From Bacilli bacterium (GTDB taxonomy: Bacteria; Bacillota_I; Bacilli_A; RFN20; CAG-826): a DNA stretch of 53,923 nt. The stretch is taken from the NCBI GenBank assembly GCA_024408565.1, contig JAKSUW010000006.1, positions 1 to 53,923 on the forward strand, given 5' to 3'. This document shows positions 1-8,772 of this stretch, piece by piece. The position numbers and the translations under genes are program-made. Position 1 is the stretch's first letter; each line of letters starts with the position of its first letter. The notes beneath the pieces are model-generated. The model did not search any database and was not told where the DNA came from. It saw only the letters and a list, made by a program, of their open reading frames with translations.

Positions 1-1
1 T

Positions 2-1726
2 TTCTCGAAAGGATTAACATTTGTGAACGCTACGAGTGATGAGAAAGAGTTTTCCTACGTTTGTCGTTCTGGTAAAACAAACAAAGTCTCAGTCCACTAT
101 AAAGAAAAAGTAATTACGACAAAAGTCGATGATTTATTGATGGACGTAACCTTTCGAGCGTTAAACGATGGTTATGGTTTCCAATATACTTTCCGAAAGG
201 AAGATGCTAGTGTTTCTTCGTTAATTTGGGAAAATGAATTTACTGAATTTAATCTCCCCATTGATTCTACAACTTACGGAATGGACTATGTACCTAATAA
301 AACCGATAAAGGAACGTTTTATTCTTACGAAGAGCAATATTTAACTCGCCCGGTTTTAGATATTGATTACGTGAGTAAAGTGTCTTTTCCGTTTGGCTAT
401 GACGCTAATGGATATTATTCATTTATTACCGAAAGCGCCTTGATGGGTAGCGGTTATCATGGTTCATTTTTACAAAAAAATGACAAAGGTATTCTAGCAA
501 CGGTTGAAGCCCCGGCTTCTGGAACGGATCCTGATTATAGTGTTGCACTTCCCTTCACTTCTCCTTGGCGGGTCTCATGTGTTGGTAGTTACGCAACCGC
601 GGTAGAAACAACGATTGTGGAAGACATTCAAGGCGACATTCAAGAATATGTTCCGGAAGGCGAATCAAACAACGCTGATTATTATGATTGGGTGGAACCT
701 GGACCAGCAGCTTGGAACTGGTATTTACATCCTAATGATCAAGCCGACTACGATTTACAAAAAACATATATTGATTTAGCCAAAGACATGGGTTGGAAAT
801 ATACAATTCTTGATGGTGGATGGGAAGGTAATCATTCTTTTAGCGAACAAAAAGAATTAATAGATTACGCTCATAACAATGGTGGAAAAAAATTAAAAGT
901 TATTGTTTGGGCCGAAACAATGGATAAATTTGGCAATGAAGCAAAAATGAGACGAACGCTCGACTATTATCACGAATTAGGAGTCGATGGTCTAAAAGTC
1001 GATTTTTGGGATGGTCAGCAACATACTGGCTTACCACACCAGATGGAAGATAAACAAACAATCAAACAATATGATGATTTCTACAAAATGACCGCGGAAT
1101 ATCATATGGTGGTTAATTGCCATGGTTGCAATAAGCCAACTGGCGAAAAAAGAAAATACCCCCACATTATTAACCGTGAAGCTATTTTCGGTAATGAAAT
1201 GGGTAGAGTTTTCTCTGATCAAGGACCCATCAACACCGTTTTAAGAGCGGCAGTTGGACCGACCGATTTTACACCGGTAGTATTGCCTTCAGAGTACGAT
1301 GTTACTGTTGGCTATCAAATGGCATTAACCGTGTTATATGAGTCTGGTCTCCCTTCTATGGCTGATTTGGATGAGACTTATAGAAAAGATCTCTATAAAG
1401 ACTATTTTTCGCGGTTACCTGCCGCTTGGGATAAGACCAAATTTATTGATGGCACCCCTAAAACTTATGTCGTAGTTGCTAGAAAAAAAGGCGATAATTG
1501 GTGGGTAGGGGGTGTAACTGCTTCTAAAGAAAGAAATATCACCGTCGACTTATCTTTCCTAGATGTGGGTAGTAATTATTCAGCTACTTTCTATACTGAC
1601 AACGGTAGTAGAGGACGTGAAGCAACTATCGAAAAAGAAACTGAAATAGTTACTTCTACAACTAAAAAGCTTATTCATTTATCAAGTCAAGGTGGCTTCG
1701 CTATTGAATTAATAAAACAGCAGTAA
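2..1726 (+). CDS. Glycoside hydrolase family 97 (partial, 5' end outside window)
   Basis: The reading frame is open to the left edge. The first in-frame start codon is GTG at 23, but the protein has no signal peptide and its N-terminal beta-sandwich looks short, so the true start is probably upstream. Counting from 23, residues 1-215 are the GH97_N sandwich, about 220-460 the TIM barrel, and 470-567 the C-terminal beta-sandwich. Family signatures are EPGPAAWNWY (W223, E225), YTILDGGW, GLKVDFWDG (D327) and INREAIFGNE (E386). GH97 enzymes are alpha-glucosidases or alpha-galactosidases. Retaining members use an Asp nucleophile in the barrel and D327 is a candidate, but substrate cannot be fixed from sequence. 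No neighbouring sugar-utilisation partner is visible on this side. Confidence 0.85.
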   Translation, partial: FSKGLTFVNATSDEKEFSYVCRSGKTNKVSVHYKEKVITTKVDDLLMDVTFRALNDGYGFQYTFRKEDASVSSLIWENEFTEFNLPIDSTTYGMDYVPNKTDKGTFYSYEEQYLTRPVLDIDYVSKVSFPFGYDANGYYSFITESALMGSGYHGSFLQKNDKGILATVEAPASGTDPDYSVALPFTSPWRVSCVGSYATAVETTIVEDIQGDIQEYVPEGESNNADYYDWVEPGPAAWNWYLHPNDQADYDLQKTYIDLAKDMGWKYTILDGGWEGNHSFSEQKELIDYAHNNGGKKLKVIVWAETMDKFGNEAKMRRTLDYYHELGVDGLKVDFWDGQQHTGLPHQMEDKQTIKQYDDFYKMTAEYHMVVNCHGCNKPTGEKRKYPHIINREAIFGNEMGRVFSDQGPINTVLRAAVGPTDFTPVVLPSEYDVTVGYQMALTVLYESGLPSMADLDETYRKDLYKDYFSRLPAAWDKTKFIDGTPKTYVVVARKKGDNWWVGGVTASKERNITVDLSFLDVGSNYSATFYTDNGSRGREATIEKETEIVTSTTKKLIHLSSQGGFAIELIKQQ

Positions 1727-1743
1727 TAAATAGCAGTTTTAAC

Positions 1744-1770
1744 AAAAAGCGCTCAACCGAGCGCTTTTTT
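1744..1770. terminator. Bidirectional intrinsic terminator
   Basis: An A-tract, then AGCGCTC, loop AACC, GAGCGCT and a T-run form a GC-rich hairpin with U-tracts readable on both strands. It lies between the convergent GH97 and MATE genes, and its right edge touches the MATE stop codon at 1769. Confidence 0.85.
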
Positions 1771-3139
1771 ATTGTTTATTGTCGCCAAAATATTTATAAC
1801 GCTTCCGGAAAATAAACAAGAAGGCAAAGGCCATTACCGCCGTGATACCTTCGGTAACAGGGGCGCTCCACCAAATGCCATCATCACCAATGCATAAGGG
1901 AAGTGTTTCAACAAAAATTAGCAATAGTACAAGATTGCGGCTCAAGGAAATAATCGAGGAAGCTAGACTATTATTTAAGCCAACGAAGAAGGAACTAATA
2001 TAGAAACAGAAGCCACAGAACAAGAAAGAGATCGACCAAATGCGCATTGCGTTAGTACCCGCTTCAATGAGTCCTGAATCACCCGCGGCAAAAATCATCG
2101 AGATGGGTTTAGCTAATACCATCCCAAGCGCAAACATTAAAAGCGATGAAATAGAAATAATAATTATGCTTTTCTTTAATACATTTTTTAATTCAGCGTA
2201 ATTTTCGGCACCGTAATTATAGCCAGCCACGGGTGCCATCGTAATTGAATAACCGATAAAGACCGCCCAGAAGACGAGAATGACATACATAATAATGCCA
2301 TAGGCTTCGACTCCCTCTTGTCCACTATAAATTAAGAGTTGAGCGTTAAAAACAATTCCCGTTGCAGTCATCGCCGCATAGTTAACAAAATCACTAATCC
2401 CGTTGAGGGCGCTCCGCCGAATGTAACGGAAGTTAATTTCGGGTGTTACTAAGAAGATGATGCCTTTGCGTTTTAATAAGAAGTAGGCAATTGGTCCTAA
2501 TCCACCAACAAAGTAACCCATGACGGTCGCAATCGCCGCGCCTTGAGCGCTCATCTTTAAAGGGCCAATAAAAATCACATCAAAGAGAATATTGGTGCAA
2601 CCCGCAATGAGAGTAAAAATAAAACCAAGCGTCGGTTTTTCTTCAACAATGAAGAAACTTTGAAAGAAATTTTGGGTAATGAAGGCGGCTTGCCCAAGCA
2701 TTAAAATCCGCCCATAATTAATTGCTTCTTCAACCATCTTGCTATCTTCGGTGACGCTCTTATCAAGGCTCCCGAGCCATTTCGCTAATGGTTCCACGAG
2801 GAAGAAACCGGCGATTGAAAGAACAATGCCAAGGGTAATAGCGATTAAGAAAACATTGGTAAATACTTGGTTCGCTCGTTTCGGTTCTTTTTTTCCTAAG
2901 TATTTGCTAGTTAAAGCGGCGCCGCCTGCACCAAACATAAAACCAATCCCACCAATGACCATCGTCACCGGGAAGATTAAGTTCACGCCCGCGAAAGCAT
3001 CGATACTCGCTAGATTAGAGACGCAGATTCCGTCAACAACGGAATATAAAGAGATAAAAATCTGCATCAAAATCGGCGCGTAAACAAAACGGAGAATTTT
3101 CTTAAAAGTAAAATGATCGTTTAAGGCAACTTTGGTCAT
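1769..3139 (-). CDS. MATE family efflux transporter
   Basis: A 456-residue polytopic protein of the usual MATE length (about 12 membrane segments in two pseudo-symmetric halves). MATE proteins export cationic drugs, metabolites or flavin-like compounds using Na+ or H+ gradients. Family traits are the N-terminal APILMQIFISLYSVVDGICV helix and FGAGGAALTSKYLGKK after the second helix, with a matching repeat in the second half (MAPVAGYNYGAENY). The ATG at 3139 follows a good ribosome site (AGGTGA, 6 nt away). It is monocistronic, divergent from the HAD phosphatase gene with 58 bp between. Substrate is unknown. It is one of four MATE genes in this window. Confidence 0.9.
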   Translation of the reverse strand: MTKVALNDHFTFKKILRFVYAPILMQIFISLYSVVDGICVSNLASIDAFAGVNLIFPVTMVIGGIGFMFGAGGAALTSKYLGKKEPKRANQVFTNVFLIAITLGIVLSIAGFFLVEPLAKWLGSLDKSVTEDSKMVEEAINYGRILMLGQAAFITQNFFQSFFIVEEKPTLGFIFTLIAGCTNILFDVIFIGPLKMSAQGAAIATVMGYFVGGLGPIAYFLLKRKGIIFLVTPEINFRYIRRSALNGISDFVNYAAMTATGIVFNAQLLIYSGQEGVEAYGIIMYVILVFWAVFIGYSITMAPVAGYNYGAENYAELKNVLKKSIIIISISSLLMFALGMVLAKPISMIFAAGDSGLIEAGTNAMRIWSISFLFCGFCFYISSFFVGLNNSLASSIISLSRNLVLLLIFVETLPLCIGDDGIWWSAPVTEGITAVMAFAFLFIFRKRYKYFGDNKQ

Positions 3140-3182
3140 AATTCACCTATAATTTTAATGGGAAAAGGGCTTATATTCAAGT

Positions 3183-3188
3183 TATAAT
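3183..3188 (+). promoter_or_regulatory. -10 box of a leaderless promoter (HAD gene)
   Basis: TATAAT lies 9 nt before the ATG at 3198 with no Shine-Dalgarno sequence between. Transcription would start within about 3 nt of the start codon. No clear -35 box is seen. Confidence 0.6.
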
Positions 3189-3197
3189 AATAACGCT

Positions 3198-3767
3198 ATG
3201 AACGTTTATGACTTTGATAAAACGATTTGTAAGGATGATACCGAAGAGGACTTTTTTCGTTATGCCCTTTGGCATTATCCAAGTAATTTTTTGCATCTTT
3301 TTTACTTCGCCAAAGCCAACATTTTATATCATCACAAAAAGATTAGCGAAACGGAGTGGCGGCATCGCCTCTATTTAGTTTTAAAACCAATTAAAGACAT
3401 TGATCAAGTCGTTTTAAAATTCTGGAAGAAACGAAAAAAGAAAATCTTATCATGGTATAAAAAACAACAAAAACCGGATGATGTGATTATTAGTGCAACT
3501 CCGCGTTTCTTACTTGAACCAATGCTCATCGCTTTAAATATCAAACATTATATTCTTAGCGAATTCGATGTTAAGGCCCGTCAATTTATTGGTCCTATTA
3601 ATGTGGAAGGCGAGAAACTTCGTCGTTTTAAGAAACTTTATCCTAATGCGGTCATTGATAACTTCTACACTGATTCATTAAGAGACACGCCTTTACTTTT
3701 AGCGGCGAAAAACGCCTTCTTAGTCAATAAGAAATACCAAGTAATTCCCTGGAATAATAAAAATTAA
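3198..3767 (+). CDS. HAD superfamily (subfamily IB, SerB-like) phosphatase
   Basis: A 189-residue cytosolic hydrolase. Motif I is YDFDKT with nucleophile D5 and acid D7. Motif II is the Ser/Thr in VIISATPRFL. The metal-binding end is DNFYTDSLRDTPLLL. The cap lies between motifs I and II, as in phosphoserine-phosphatase-like IB enzymes. The substrate may be a phosphomonoester or a phospholipid head-group such as phosphatidylglycerophosphate; sequence does not decide. The start lacks a Shine-Dalgarno site and follows a TATAAT box directly. The gene is followed 39 bp later by a lipoprotein with its own ribosome site. Confidence 0.85.
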   Translation: MNVYDFDKTICKDDTEEDFFRYALWHYPSNFLHLFYFAKANILYHHKKISETEWRHRLYLVLKPIKDIDQVVLKFWKKRKKKILSWYKKQQKPDDVIISATPRFLLEPMLIALNIKHYILSEFDVKARQFIGPINVEGEKLRRFKKLYPNAVIDNFYTDSLRDTPLLLAAKNAFLVNKKYQVIPWNNKN

Positions 3768-3806
3768 GACTTCATTATGCTATGATTAGGCTAGTGAGGT
3801 ATTAAT

Positions 3807-4958
3807 ATGAAAAACAAATTATTTTTATTACCGTTAAGCGCGGCAATGCTTTTAATTGTTAGCTGTAATGGTAAGACACCAAGTGGAAGCTCCTACATCG
3901 AAGTTTCCGATTATGTGGATACATCTGGACAAACTCCGTGTAGTGATACCATTCAAAAATTAATTAATGATAATCCACATTCCACTTTACACTTTAAAAA
4001 TGGAATTTATTTGTTAAACAAACAAATTGCGACACCTGGCGATCCGGATAAATCAGTCGATTTAAAACTTGATAATTACGCCGTTTTAAGAGCGAGTAAT
4101 AACTATCAAGCCAAGCGAGAAGGCGAAGAGCAAGATTGGGAAGAATGGCAAGATCAATATTTATATATGGTGTCATTAGGCGGATTAGACCGTATCAACG
4201 ACGTGACGAAAATTGGAAGTATCTACGGAATGGATGGTGGTGTTGTTGATGGTAATGGCATTGCCGGTGGTGTAGAAATTGCCGGTGGCCGCGAGAGCAA
4301 AGTTAAAAACGTATCAATGAAAAATGTAGAAGTTGGTTTAAAAATCGCCAAAGGCGTTAATAGTGGTTCAAGTGACGCTGATATTACCAATGTTGATATT
4401 ATTTGTAACGAAACGGTTGATTCGTATGGCATTGTGATTGATGGCTTTGATAACACGATTACTAATTCACGGATTGGTCACACCCAACATGGCGTAAAAA
4501 TTAATGGCGGTGGTAATATGTTAAGAAACATTCATCCGCTTTGTAATGGGAATATTTCCGACACTGATTATCTAAAAACCTATGGTTTTGAAATTAATAA
4601 CCAAAACTATTTAGATTATTGTTATAGTGATAATTTTGTAACAGCGTTTTCCATCGGTGAAGGCAAAAGATCGGTTTTTAACGATTGTTTCGCCTGGTGG
4701 TATAACCCTCATAATACTCCCCATACGATGATTGATAATAATGGTGGTGACTTTAAGAGCATATTCACAAATTTATCATGTGGTTTCCATGATAATATTG
4801 CTGAGGGTCAACATAATGCGGTTTTGAAGAACGCTACGATACCTACCAAAGAGGAAAATAAAGGAATTATCTATAACATCGCCATTAATAATCGCTCAAA
4901 ATTATCTGCTGATGATTTGTATAAAGAAGTGATACAAGGCGCTGATGTTGACTATTAA
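3807..4958 (+). CDS. Lipoprotein with right-handed parallel beta-helix (pectate-lyase-like fold)
   Basis: A 383-residue protein with a type II signal peptide ending LLIVSC (lipidated C20), so anchored to the outer face of the membrane. The body (about 45-370) shows beta-helix features: an entry segment like GH28/pectate lyase 3 proteins (DTIQKLINDN, then TLHFKNGIYLL) and repeated short turns rich in G, N and V such as GGVVDGNGIAGGVEIAGG and ITNSRIGHTQHGVKING. GH28 catalytic motifs (DGD, GDD) are not evident, so it may bind carbohydrate or be an epimerase or lyase of unknown type. Ribosome site GTGAGGT is 7 nt from ATG. It ends at a strong terminator. Confidence 0.7.
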   Translation: MKNKLFLLPLSAAMLLIVSCNGKTPSGSSYIEVSDYVDTSGQTPCSDTIQKLINDNPHSTLHFKNGIYLLNKQIATPGDPDKSVDLKLDNYAVLRASNNYQAKREGEEQDWEEWQDQYLYMVSLGGLDRINDVTKIGSIYGMDGGVVDGNGIAGGVEIAGGRESKVKNVSMKNVEVGLKIAKGVNSGSSDADITNVDIICNETVDSYGIVIDGFDNTITNSRIGHTQHGVKINGGGNMLRNIHPLCNGNISDTDYLKTYGFEINNQNYLDYCYSDNFVTAFSIGEGKRSVFNDCFAWWYNPHNTPHTMIDNNGGDFKSIFTNLSCGFHDNIAEGQHNAVLKNATIPTKEENKGIIYNIAINNRSKLSADDLYKEVIQGADVDY

Positions 4959-4975
4959 GCAAATAAATAACTAAC

Positions 4976-5004
4976 AAAAAAGGCGCTCAGTCGAGCGCCT
5001 TTTG
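4976..5004. terminator. Bidirectional intrinsic terminator
   Basis: An A-tract, AGGCGCTC (4981-4988), loop AGTC, GAGCGCCT (4993-5000) and a T-run. It separates the convergent beta-helix lipoprotein and gdhA. Confidence 0.85.
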
Positions 5005-5021
5005 TTTGATTAATCTTGCGA

Positions 5022-6371
5022 TTAAAACACGCCTTGCGCCATCATCGCATCCGCGACTTTTTGGAAACCAGCAAGGTTAGCACCGGCGACAAGGTTATAG
5101 CCAAAGCCATACTTCTTCGCTGCCGCAACGGAGTTATTATAAATGTTCACCATGATGTGGTGGAGTTGTTTATCAACTTCTTCTGCGGTCCAGATTAAGC
5201 GTTCACTGTTTTGGCTCATTTCAAGCGCTGAAACCGAGACGCCACCAGCGTTCACCGCTTTACTTGGCGCAACGGTTAAGCCACTCTTCATTAAATATTG
5301 AAGCGCGTCATTAGTCGTTGGCATGTTGGCCACTTCGACATAATACTTAATCTTGTTCTTCACGATTAGCTTCGCGCTTTCCATCTTCACGTCGTTTTGC
5401 ATCGCCGCTGGCATAATGACGTCAGCTTTGACACCCCAAGGCTTTTGGTTCGGATAGAACTTCACGCCTTTAAATTTGTCCGCGTAGTCTTTCACTTTAT
5501 TGCGGCCAGAAGCGCGCATCGTGAGTAAGTAATCAACTTTTTCATCGGTGCTTACGCCATTAGGATCATAGATGTAGCCGTCTGGTCCAGAAAGGGTAAC
5601 CACTTTCGCACCGAGTTCTTTGGCTTTCTTACAAATGCCCCAAGCGACGTTACCAAAGCCAGAAATCGCAATGGTGGTACCTTTAATGTTTTTCTTGTCG
5701 TGTTTAAGGACTTCTTGTAAATAATAGACGGCACCATAACCAGTTGCTTCCGGACGGTTAAGTGAGCCACCATAGGGGAAACCTTTACCGGTTAAGACAC
5801 CATTTTGCCAGGTGCTCTTAAGTTTCCGCCACTCACCAAAGAGGTAGCCGATTTCGCGACCGCCAACGCCCATATCACCAGCCGGGACGTCAACATCGGG
5901 TCCGATATATTTATAAAGTTCTTGCATGTAAGCTTGGCAGAAACGCATGATTTCCGCGTCGCTCTTACCAGCGGGATCAAAGTCCGCGCCACCTTTACCG
6001 CCACCGATTGGTAAGCCAGTTAAGGAGTTCTTAAAGATTTGTTCAAAACCTAAGAACTTAATAATGCCGGGGTAGACATTAGGTTGGAAACGAAGACCAC
6101 CTTTATATGGGCCAATCGCTCCGTTAAATTGACAACGATAGCCAGTGTTGGTGTGCCATTGTCCTTTGTCATCCATCCAGGCGACACGGAAAGTAAACAT
6201 TCTTTCGGGTTCAACTAACCGATTAAGAAGGTCCACCTTTTCGTATTCTGGGTGCTTGTCAACAATGGGAGAAATTGATGATAAAACTTCTTCCACCGTT
6301 TGACAAAATTCCGGTTCGTTCGCGTGTTTCTTTTTCACGTTCTCGATGACCGATTTTACATACTTGTTCAT
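5022..6371 (-). CDS. gdhA: NADP-type glutamate dehydrogenase
   Basis: A 449-residue cytosolic enzyme of standard length for the hexameric small GDH. It interconverts 2-oxoglutarate plus ammonia and glutamate. Signatures are GAIGPYKGGLRFQPNVYPG, the catalytic-lysine region GLPIGGGKGGADFDP, DVPAGDMGVGGREIGY and a Rossmann GFGNVAWG. The C-terminal part NMPTTNDA and APSKAVNAGGV is intact. The ATG at 6371 has ribosome site AAGGAGAT, and a TATAAT box lies at 6394-6399 on this strand. It is divergent from an aminotransferase operon that could use the glutamate pool; that link is inference. Confidence 0.97.
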   Translation of the reverse strand: MNKYVKSVIENVKKKHANEPEFCQTVEEVLSSISPIVDKHPEYEKVDLLNRLVEPERMFTFRVAWMDDKGQWHTNTGYRCQFNGAIGPYKGGLRFQPNVYPGIIKFLGFEQIFKNSLTGLPIGGGKGGADFDPAGKSDAEIMRFCQAYMQELYKYIGPDVDVPAGDMGVGGREIGYLFGEWRKLKSTWQNGVLTGKGFPYGGSLNRPEATGYGAVYYLQEVLKHDKKNIKGTTIAISGFGNVAWGICKKAKELGAKVVTLSGPDGYIYDPNGVSTDEKVDYLLTMRASGRNKVKDYADKFKGVKFYPNQKPWGVKADVIMPAAMQNDVKMESAKLIVKNKIKYYVEVANMPTTNDALQYLMKSGLTVAPSKAVNAGGVSVSALEMSQNSERLIWTAEEVDKQLHHIMVNIYNNSVAAAKKYGFGYNLVAGANLAGFQKVADAMMAQGVF

Positions 6372-6393
6372 ATAGTATCTCCTTATGTTTTAT

Positions 6394-6399
6394 ATTATA
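6394..6399 (-). promoter_or_regulatory. -10 box of gdhA
   Basis: TATAAT on the minus strand, 22 nt before the gdhA start, leaving a short leader with AAGGAGAT. No convincing -35 box was found. Confidence 0.5.
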
Positions 6400-6443
6400 T
6401 ACTTTTTTAGCAAAGAATTTATGAAAAAATTCACTTCTTTATA

Positions 6444-6449
6444 TATAAT
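6444..6449 (+). promoter_or_regulatory. -10 box of the aminotransferase operon
   Basis: TATAAT within an AT-rich stretch, 43 nt before the ATG at 6493. Transcription would start near 6456 and the leader would contain the AAGGAGG site and hairpin described next. Confidence 0.45.
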
Positions 6450-6458
6450 ATAAGGTAT

Positions 6459-6492
6459 AAGGAGGCTACCACTTTTTCTGGTAGATATTTTT
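6459..6492 (+). promoter_or_regulatory. Ribosome site separated from start codon by a hairpin
   Basis: AAGGAGG (6459-6465) lies 27 nt upstream of the ATG at 6493, too far for normal use. The spacer holds a perfect 6-bp hairpin: CTACCA (6466-6471), loop CTTTTTC, TGGTAG (6479-6484). Folded, it leaves only 8 nt between the ribosome site and ATG, a normal distance. The alternative is a CTG start at 6478. Confidence 0.6.
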
Positions 6493-7989
6493 ATGGCCTA
6501 TAATGGATTTGCAATTGATCAATATCTTGACGCTAATCAAGTCATCAAAGAACTTGATGAATTAATTAAGAAACCAATGTATTCGGTTAAACCAGAAGCG
6601 TTAAAAAATTACGTTGATAATTATTTCGAAACTAAATGTAAAAAATCCAAAGCGATGATCACCAAGGCTAAGGAAGTGATTCCGGGTGGTGTCCAACATA
6701 ACCTTGCCTTTAACTATCCTTTCCCCATTGTGATTACCAAAGCCAAAGGCGCGAAACTCTACGATATCGATGGTAATGAATATTATGATTTACTCCAAGC
6801 GGGTGGTCCAACGATCTTAGGAAGTAACGATGATTTTGTTCGTTCCAAAGTCATTGAATTATTAAATACTTGTGGACCAAGTACGGGTTTATTCCACGAA
6901 TACGAATATAAACTTGCTCAAAAGATTAAAGAATGTGTCCCAAGCGTTGAACGTTTCCGGATGTTAGGTTCAGGAACCGAAGCATGTATGTGCGCATTAA
7001 GAATCGCTCGTTTAAAAACCAAACACAAAAATGTCTTAAAAATGGGTGGCGCTTATCATGGCTGGTCTGATCAAATGGCCTATGGCATGAGAATTCCAGG
7101 CACCAAATGGATTAAAAGTGAAGGGATTCCCCGGTTTGTCTTTAAACACACCGATGAATTCTTCCCTGGCGATTTAAAAGACTTAGAAAGAAAATTACGG
7201 AAGAATTGTTTTAAAGGTGGCACCGCAGCCGTTTATATTGAGCCAATTGGCCCAGAATCCGGTACACGCCCAGTGACGAAAGAATTCGTTCAAGGTTGTG
7301 AACGTTTAGCGCATAAATACGGCGCGCTACTCGTGTGCGATGAAGTCGTAAGTGGCTTCCGGATTGGTTTAGGTGGCGCCCAAGCCTATTACGGGATTAA
7401 TCCTGATTTAACTATCTTTGGTAAAATCATTGCTGGTGGCTATCCGGGCGCCGGTGGTGTTGGTGGTCATGCGGATTGTATGGCCCATTTAGGTGCCGGT
7501 CTAGATTCTTCGGGTAAGAAAATTAAGAAGGCGCTTTGTGGTGGTACGATGGCCGCTACTCCACTTAGTTGTGTCGCGGGTTATTACACGATTTGCGAAA
7601 TCCAAAAACGAAACGCTTGTGAAGTCGCGGGTCGGATGGGAGACCGTTTAACCAAAGGCTTACAAGCCTTAATTAAGAAATATAATCTCCCGTTTGTGGC
7701 GTTTAATATTGGGAGTGTTTGTCACCTTGATAGTGTTGGTACCATGCACTTTGCGATTAACTGGAAAAAGCTTTGGACGTTACCACACGTTTTAAAAGAA
7801 ACGAGTCAACGCCAAAAAGAAATGGAGCATATGGGTGCGGCGTATATGGCCGAAGGCATTGTGACCTTAGCCGGTAGCCGTTTATATACTTCAGCCGCCT
7901 ATGATGAAAAGATGATTGATGATGTTTTAGCCCGCTTTGAACGGGTGTTTAAAAACTGCGGTCAAGTCGAATTTCCTGAGCAAAAATAA
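6493..7989 (+). CDS. Class III PLP aminotransferase (glutamate-1-semialdehyde aminomutase-like)
   Basis: A 498-residue fold-type I PLP enzyme. Signatures are IPGGVQHNLAF and DIDGNEYYDLLQAGGPTILG, the phosphate-site region GSGTEACMCALRIAR, the PLP-ring Asp in LLVCDEVVSGFRIG, and the Schiff-base lysine K311 in DLTIFGKIIAGG. It resembles HemL, but an N-terminal extension of about 55 residues and its neighbours argue against heme synthesis. It is first in an operon with a class II aldolase (TAATG overlap) and an FGGY kinase. It may therefore transaminate an amino sugar, amino polyol or keto sugar before phosphorylation and aldol cleavage; this is inference. Its ribosome site is unusual (see the hairpin entry). 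Confidence 0.85.
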   Translation: MAYNGFAIDQYLDANQVIKELDELIKKPMYSVKPEALKNYVDNYFETKCKKSKAMITKAKEVIPGGVQHNLAFNYPFPIVITKAKGAKLYDIDGNEYYDLLQAGGPTILGSNDDFVRSKVIELLNTCGPSTGLFHEYEYKLAQKIKECVPSVERFRMLGSGTEACMCALRIARLKTKHKNVLKMGGAYHGWSDQMAYGMRIPGTKWIKSEGIPRFVFKHTDEFFPGDLKDLERKLRKNCFKGGTAAVYIEPIGPESGTRPVTKEFVQGCERLAHKYGALLVCDEVVSGFRIGLGGAQAYYGINPDLTIFGKIIAGGYPGAGGVGGHADCMAHLGAGLDSSGKKIKKALCGGTMAATPLSCVAGYYTICEIQKRNACEVAGRMGDRLTKGLQALIKKYNLPFVAFNIGSVCHLDSVGTMHFAINWKKLWTLPHVLKETSQRQKEMEHMGAAYMAEGIVTLAGSRLYTSAAYDEKMIDDVLARFERVFKNCGQVEFPEQK

Positions 7990-8762
7990 TGTATACGATT
8001 GACGAAGCGAAAGATTTAATCATTAAAGCGGGCCTAGCCCTTGTTGAGAAAAAACTAGTAGCGCGGACCTGGGGGAATATTTCCGCGCGGATTAGTAACG
8101 AAGAATTTATCATCACCCCAAGCGGGATTCCTTATGATCAAGTGAACCGCGATAATTTAGTGGTGGTGAAGATTGCTGATTGCTCTTATGAAGGTAATGT
8201 CAAGCCAAGTGGGGAAAAGAAAGTCCACGCGGCAATTTATCAAAACCGGCCGGATGTGAACTTTATTTTACATACCCACCAAAACTATGCGACCGCGGTG
8301 AGTGTGGACGAAATCGATAAACCCTTCGCTCCCGTCGCGCGTTATGCACTTCCGTCTACTAAGAAACTCGTTAAGAATATCGTAGAAGTACTCAAACGTT
8401 CACCTTCCACTAACGTCTTATTAATGGCGCGGCACGGTGCGATTGCTTTTGACCGCGATTATGAATCCGCCTTTAATGACGCACTCAAATTAGAAAATTA
8501 CGCCCAACGTCTTTATGATGAGGTTGCCGAAGAAAAAACTGCACACGATGAAAGTCTTCCGTATCTCGATGACTATGCCCAAATGTTTGGTCATGGAAGT
8601 GAAGCGGTGGAAGAAGACGAAGAAGCAGTAAAGTTAATTAAATTAAAGAACACTTTGGCGGCGCGTTATCAAAGCGTGTTACGACCAATGCGGTGGCTCG
8701 ATGTTACTTTGCAACACTTTATTTATAAAAAGAAATATTCAAAACTCAAGGATCAACATTAA
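7989..8762 (+). CDS. Class II aldolase (fuculose/ribulose-phosphate type)
   Basis: A 257-residue Zn2+-dependent aldolase of the class II aldolase/adducin family. The full catalytic set is visible: SGE-K-KVH with E76, HTH with H95 and H97, and ARHGA with H149, plus the phosphate-binding TWGNISAR and PSGIPYD. Relatives cleave L-fuculose-1-P, L-rhamnulose-1-P or similar ketose-1-phosphates into DHAP and an aldehyde. It is about 40 residues longer than FucA, the extra part being a charged C-terminal tail. Its start overlaps the aminotransferase stop (TAATG), and the kinase follows 10 bp later, so all three should be co-translated. The phospho-sugar is unknown. Confidence 0.88.
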   Translation: MYTIDEAKDLIIKAGLALVEKKLVARTWGNISARISNEEFIITPSGIPYDQVNRDNLVVVKIADCSYEGNVKPSGEKKVHAAIYQNRPDVNFILHTHQNYATAVSVDEIDKPFAPVARYALPSTKKLVKNIVEVLKRSPSTNVLLMARHGAIAFDRDYESAFNDALKLENYAQRLYDEVAEEKTAHDESLPYLDDYAQMFGHGSEAVEEDEEAVKLIKLKNTLAARYQSVLRPMRWLDVTLQHFIYKKKYSKLKDQH

Positions 8763-8772
8763 GGAGGAGTTT

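Noticed and set aside
1031-1222. Antisense ORFs inside GH97, gdhA, tig, lon, MATE and oxidoreductase genes
   Set aside because: They lie wholly within well-supported genes on the other strand or frame, have no ribosome site, and their peptides look like shadow translations.
8701-8772. Upstream extension of the FGGY kinase (24 extra residues)
   Set aside because: The extension overlaps the aldolase frame. AAGGAGGAG directly precedes the ATG at 8773, and the family N-terminus (YDIGTTG) starts just after it.
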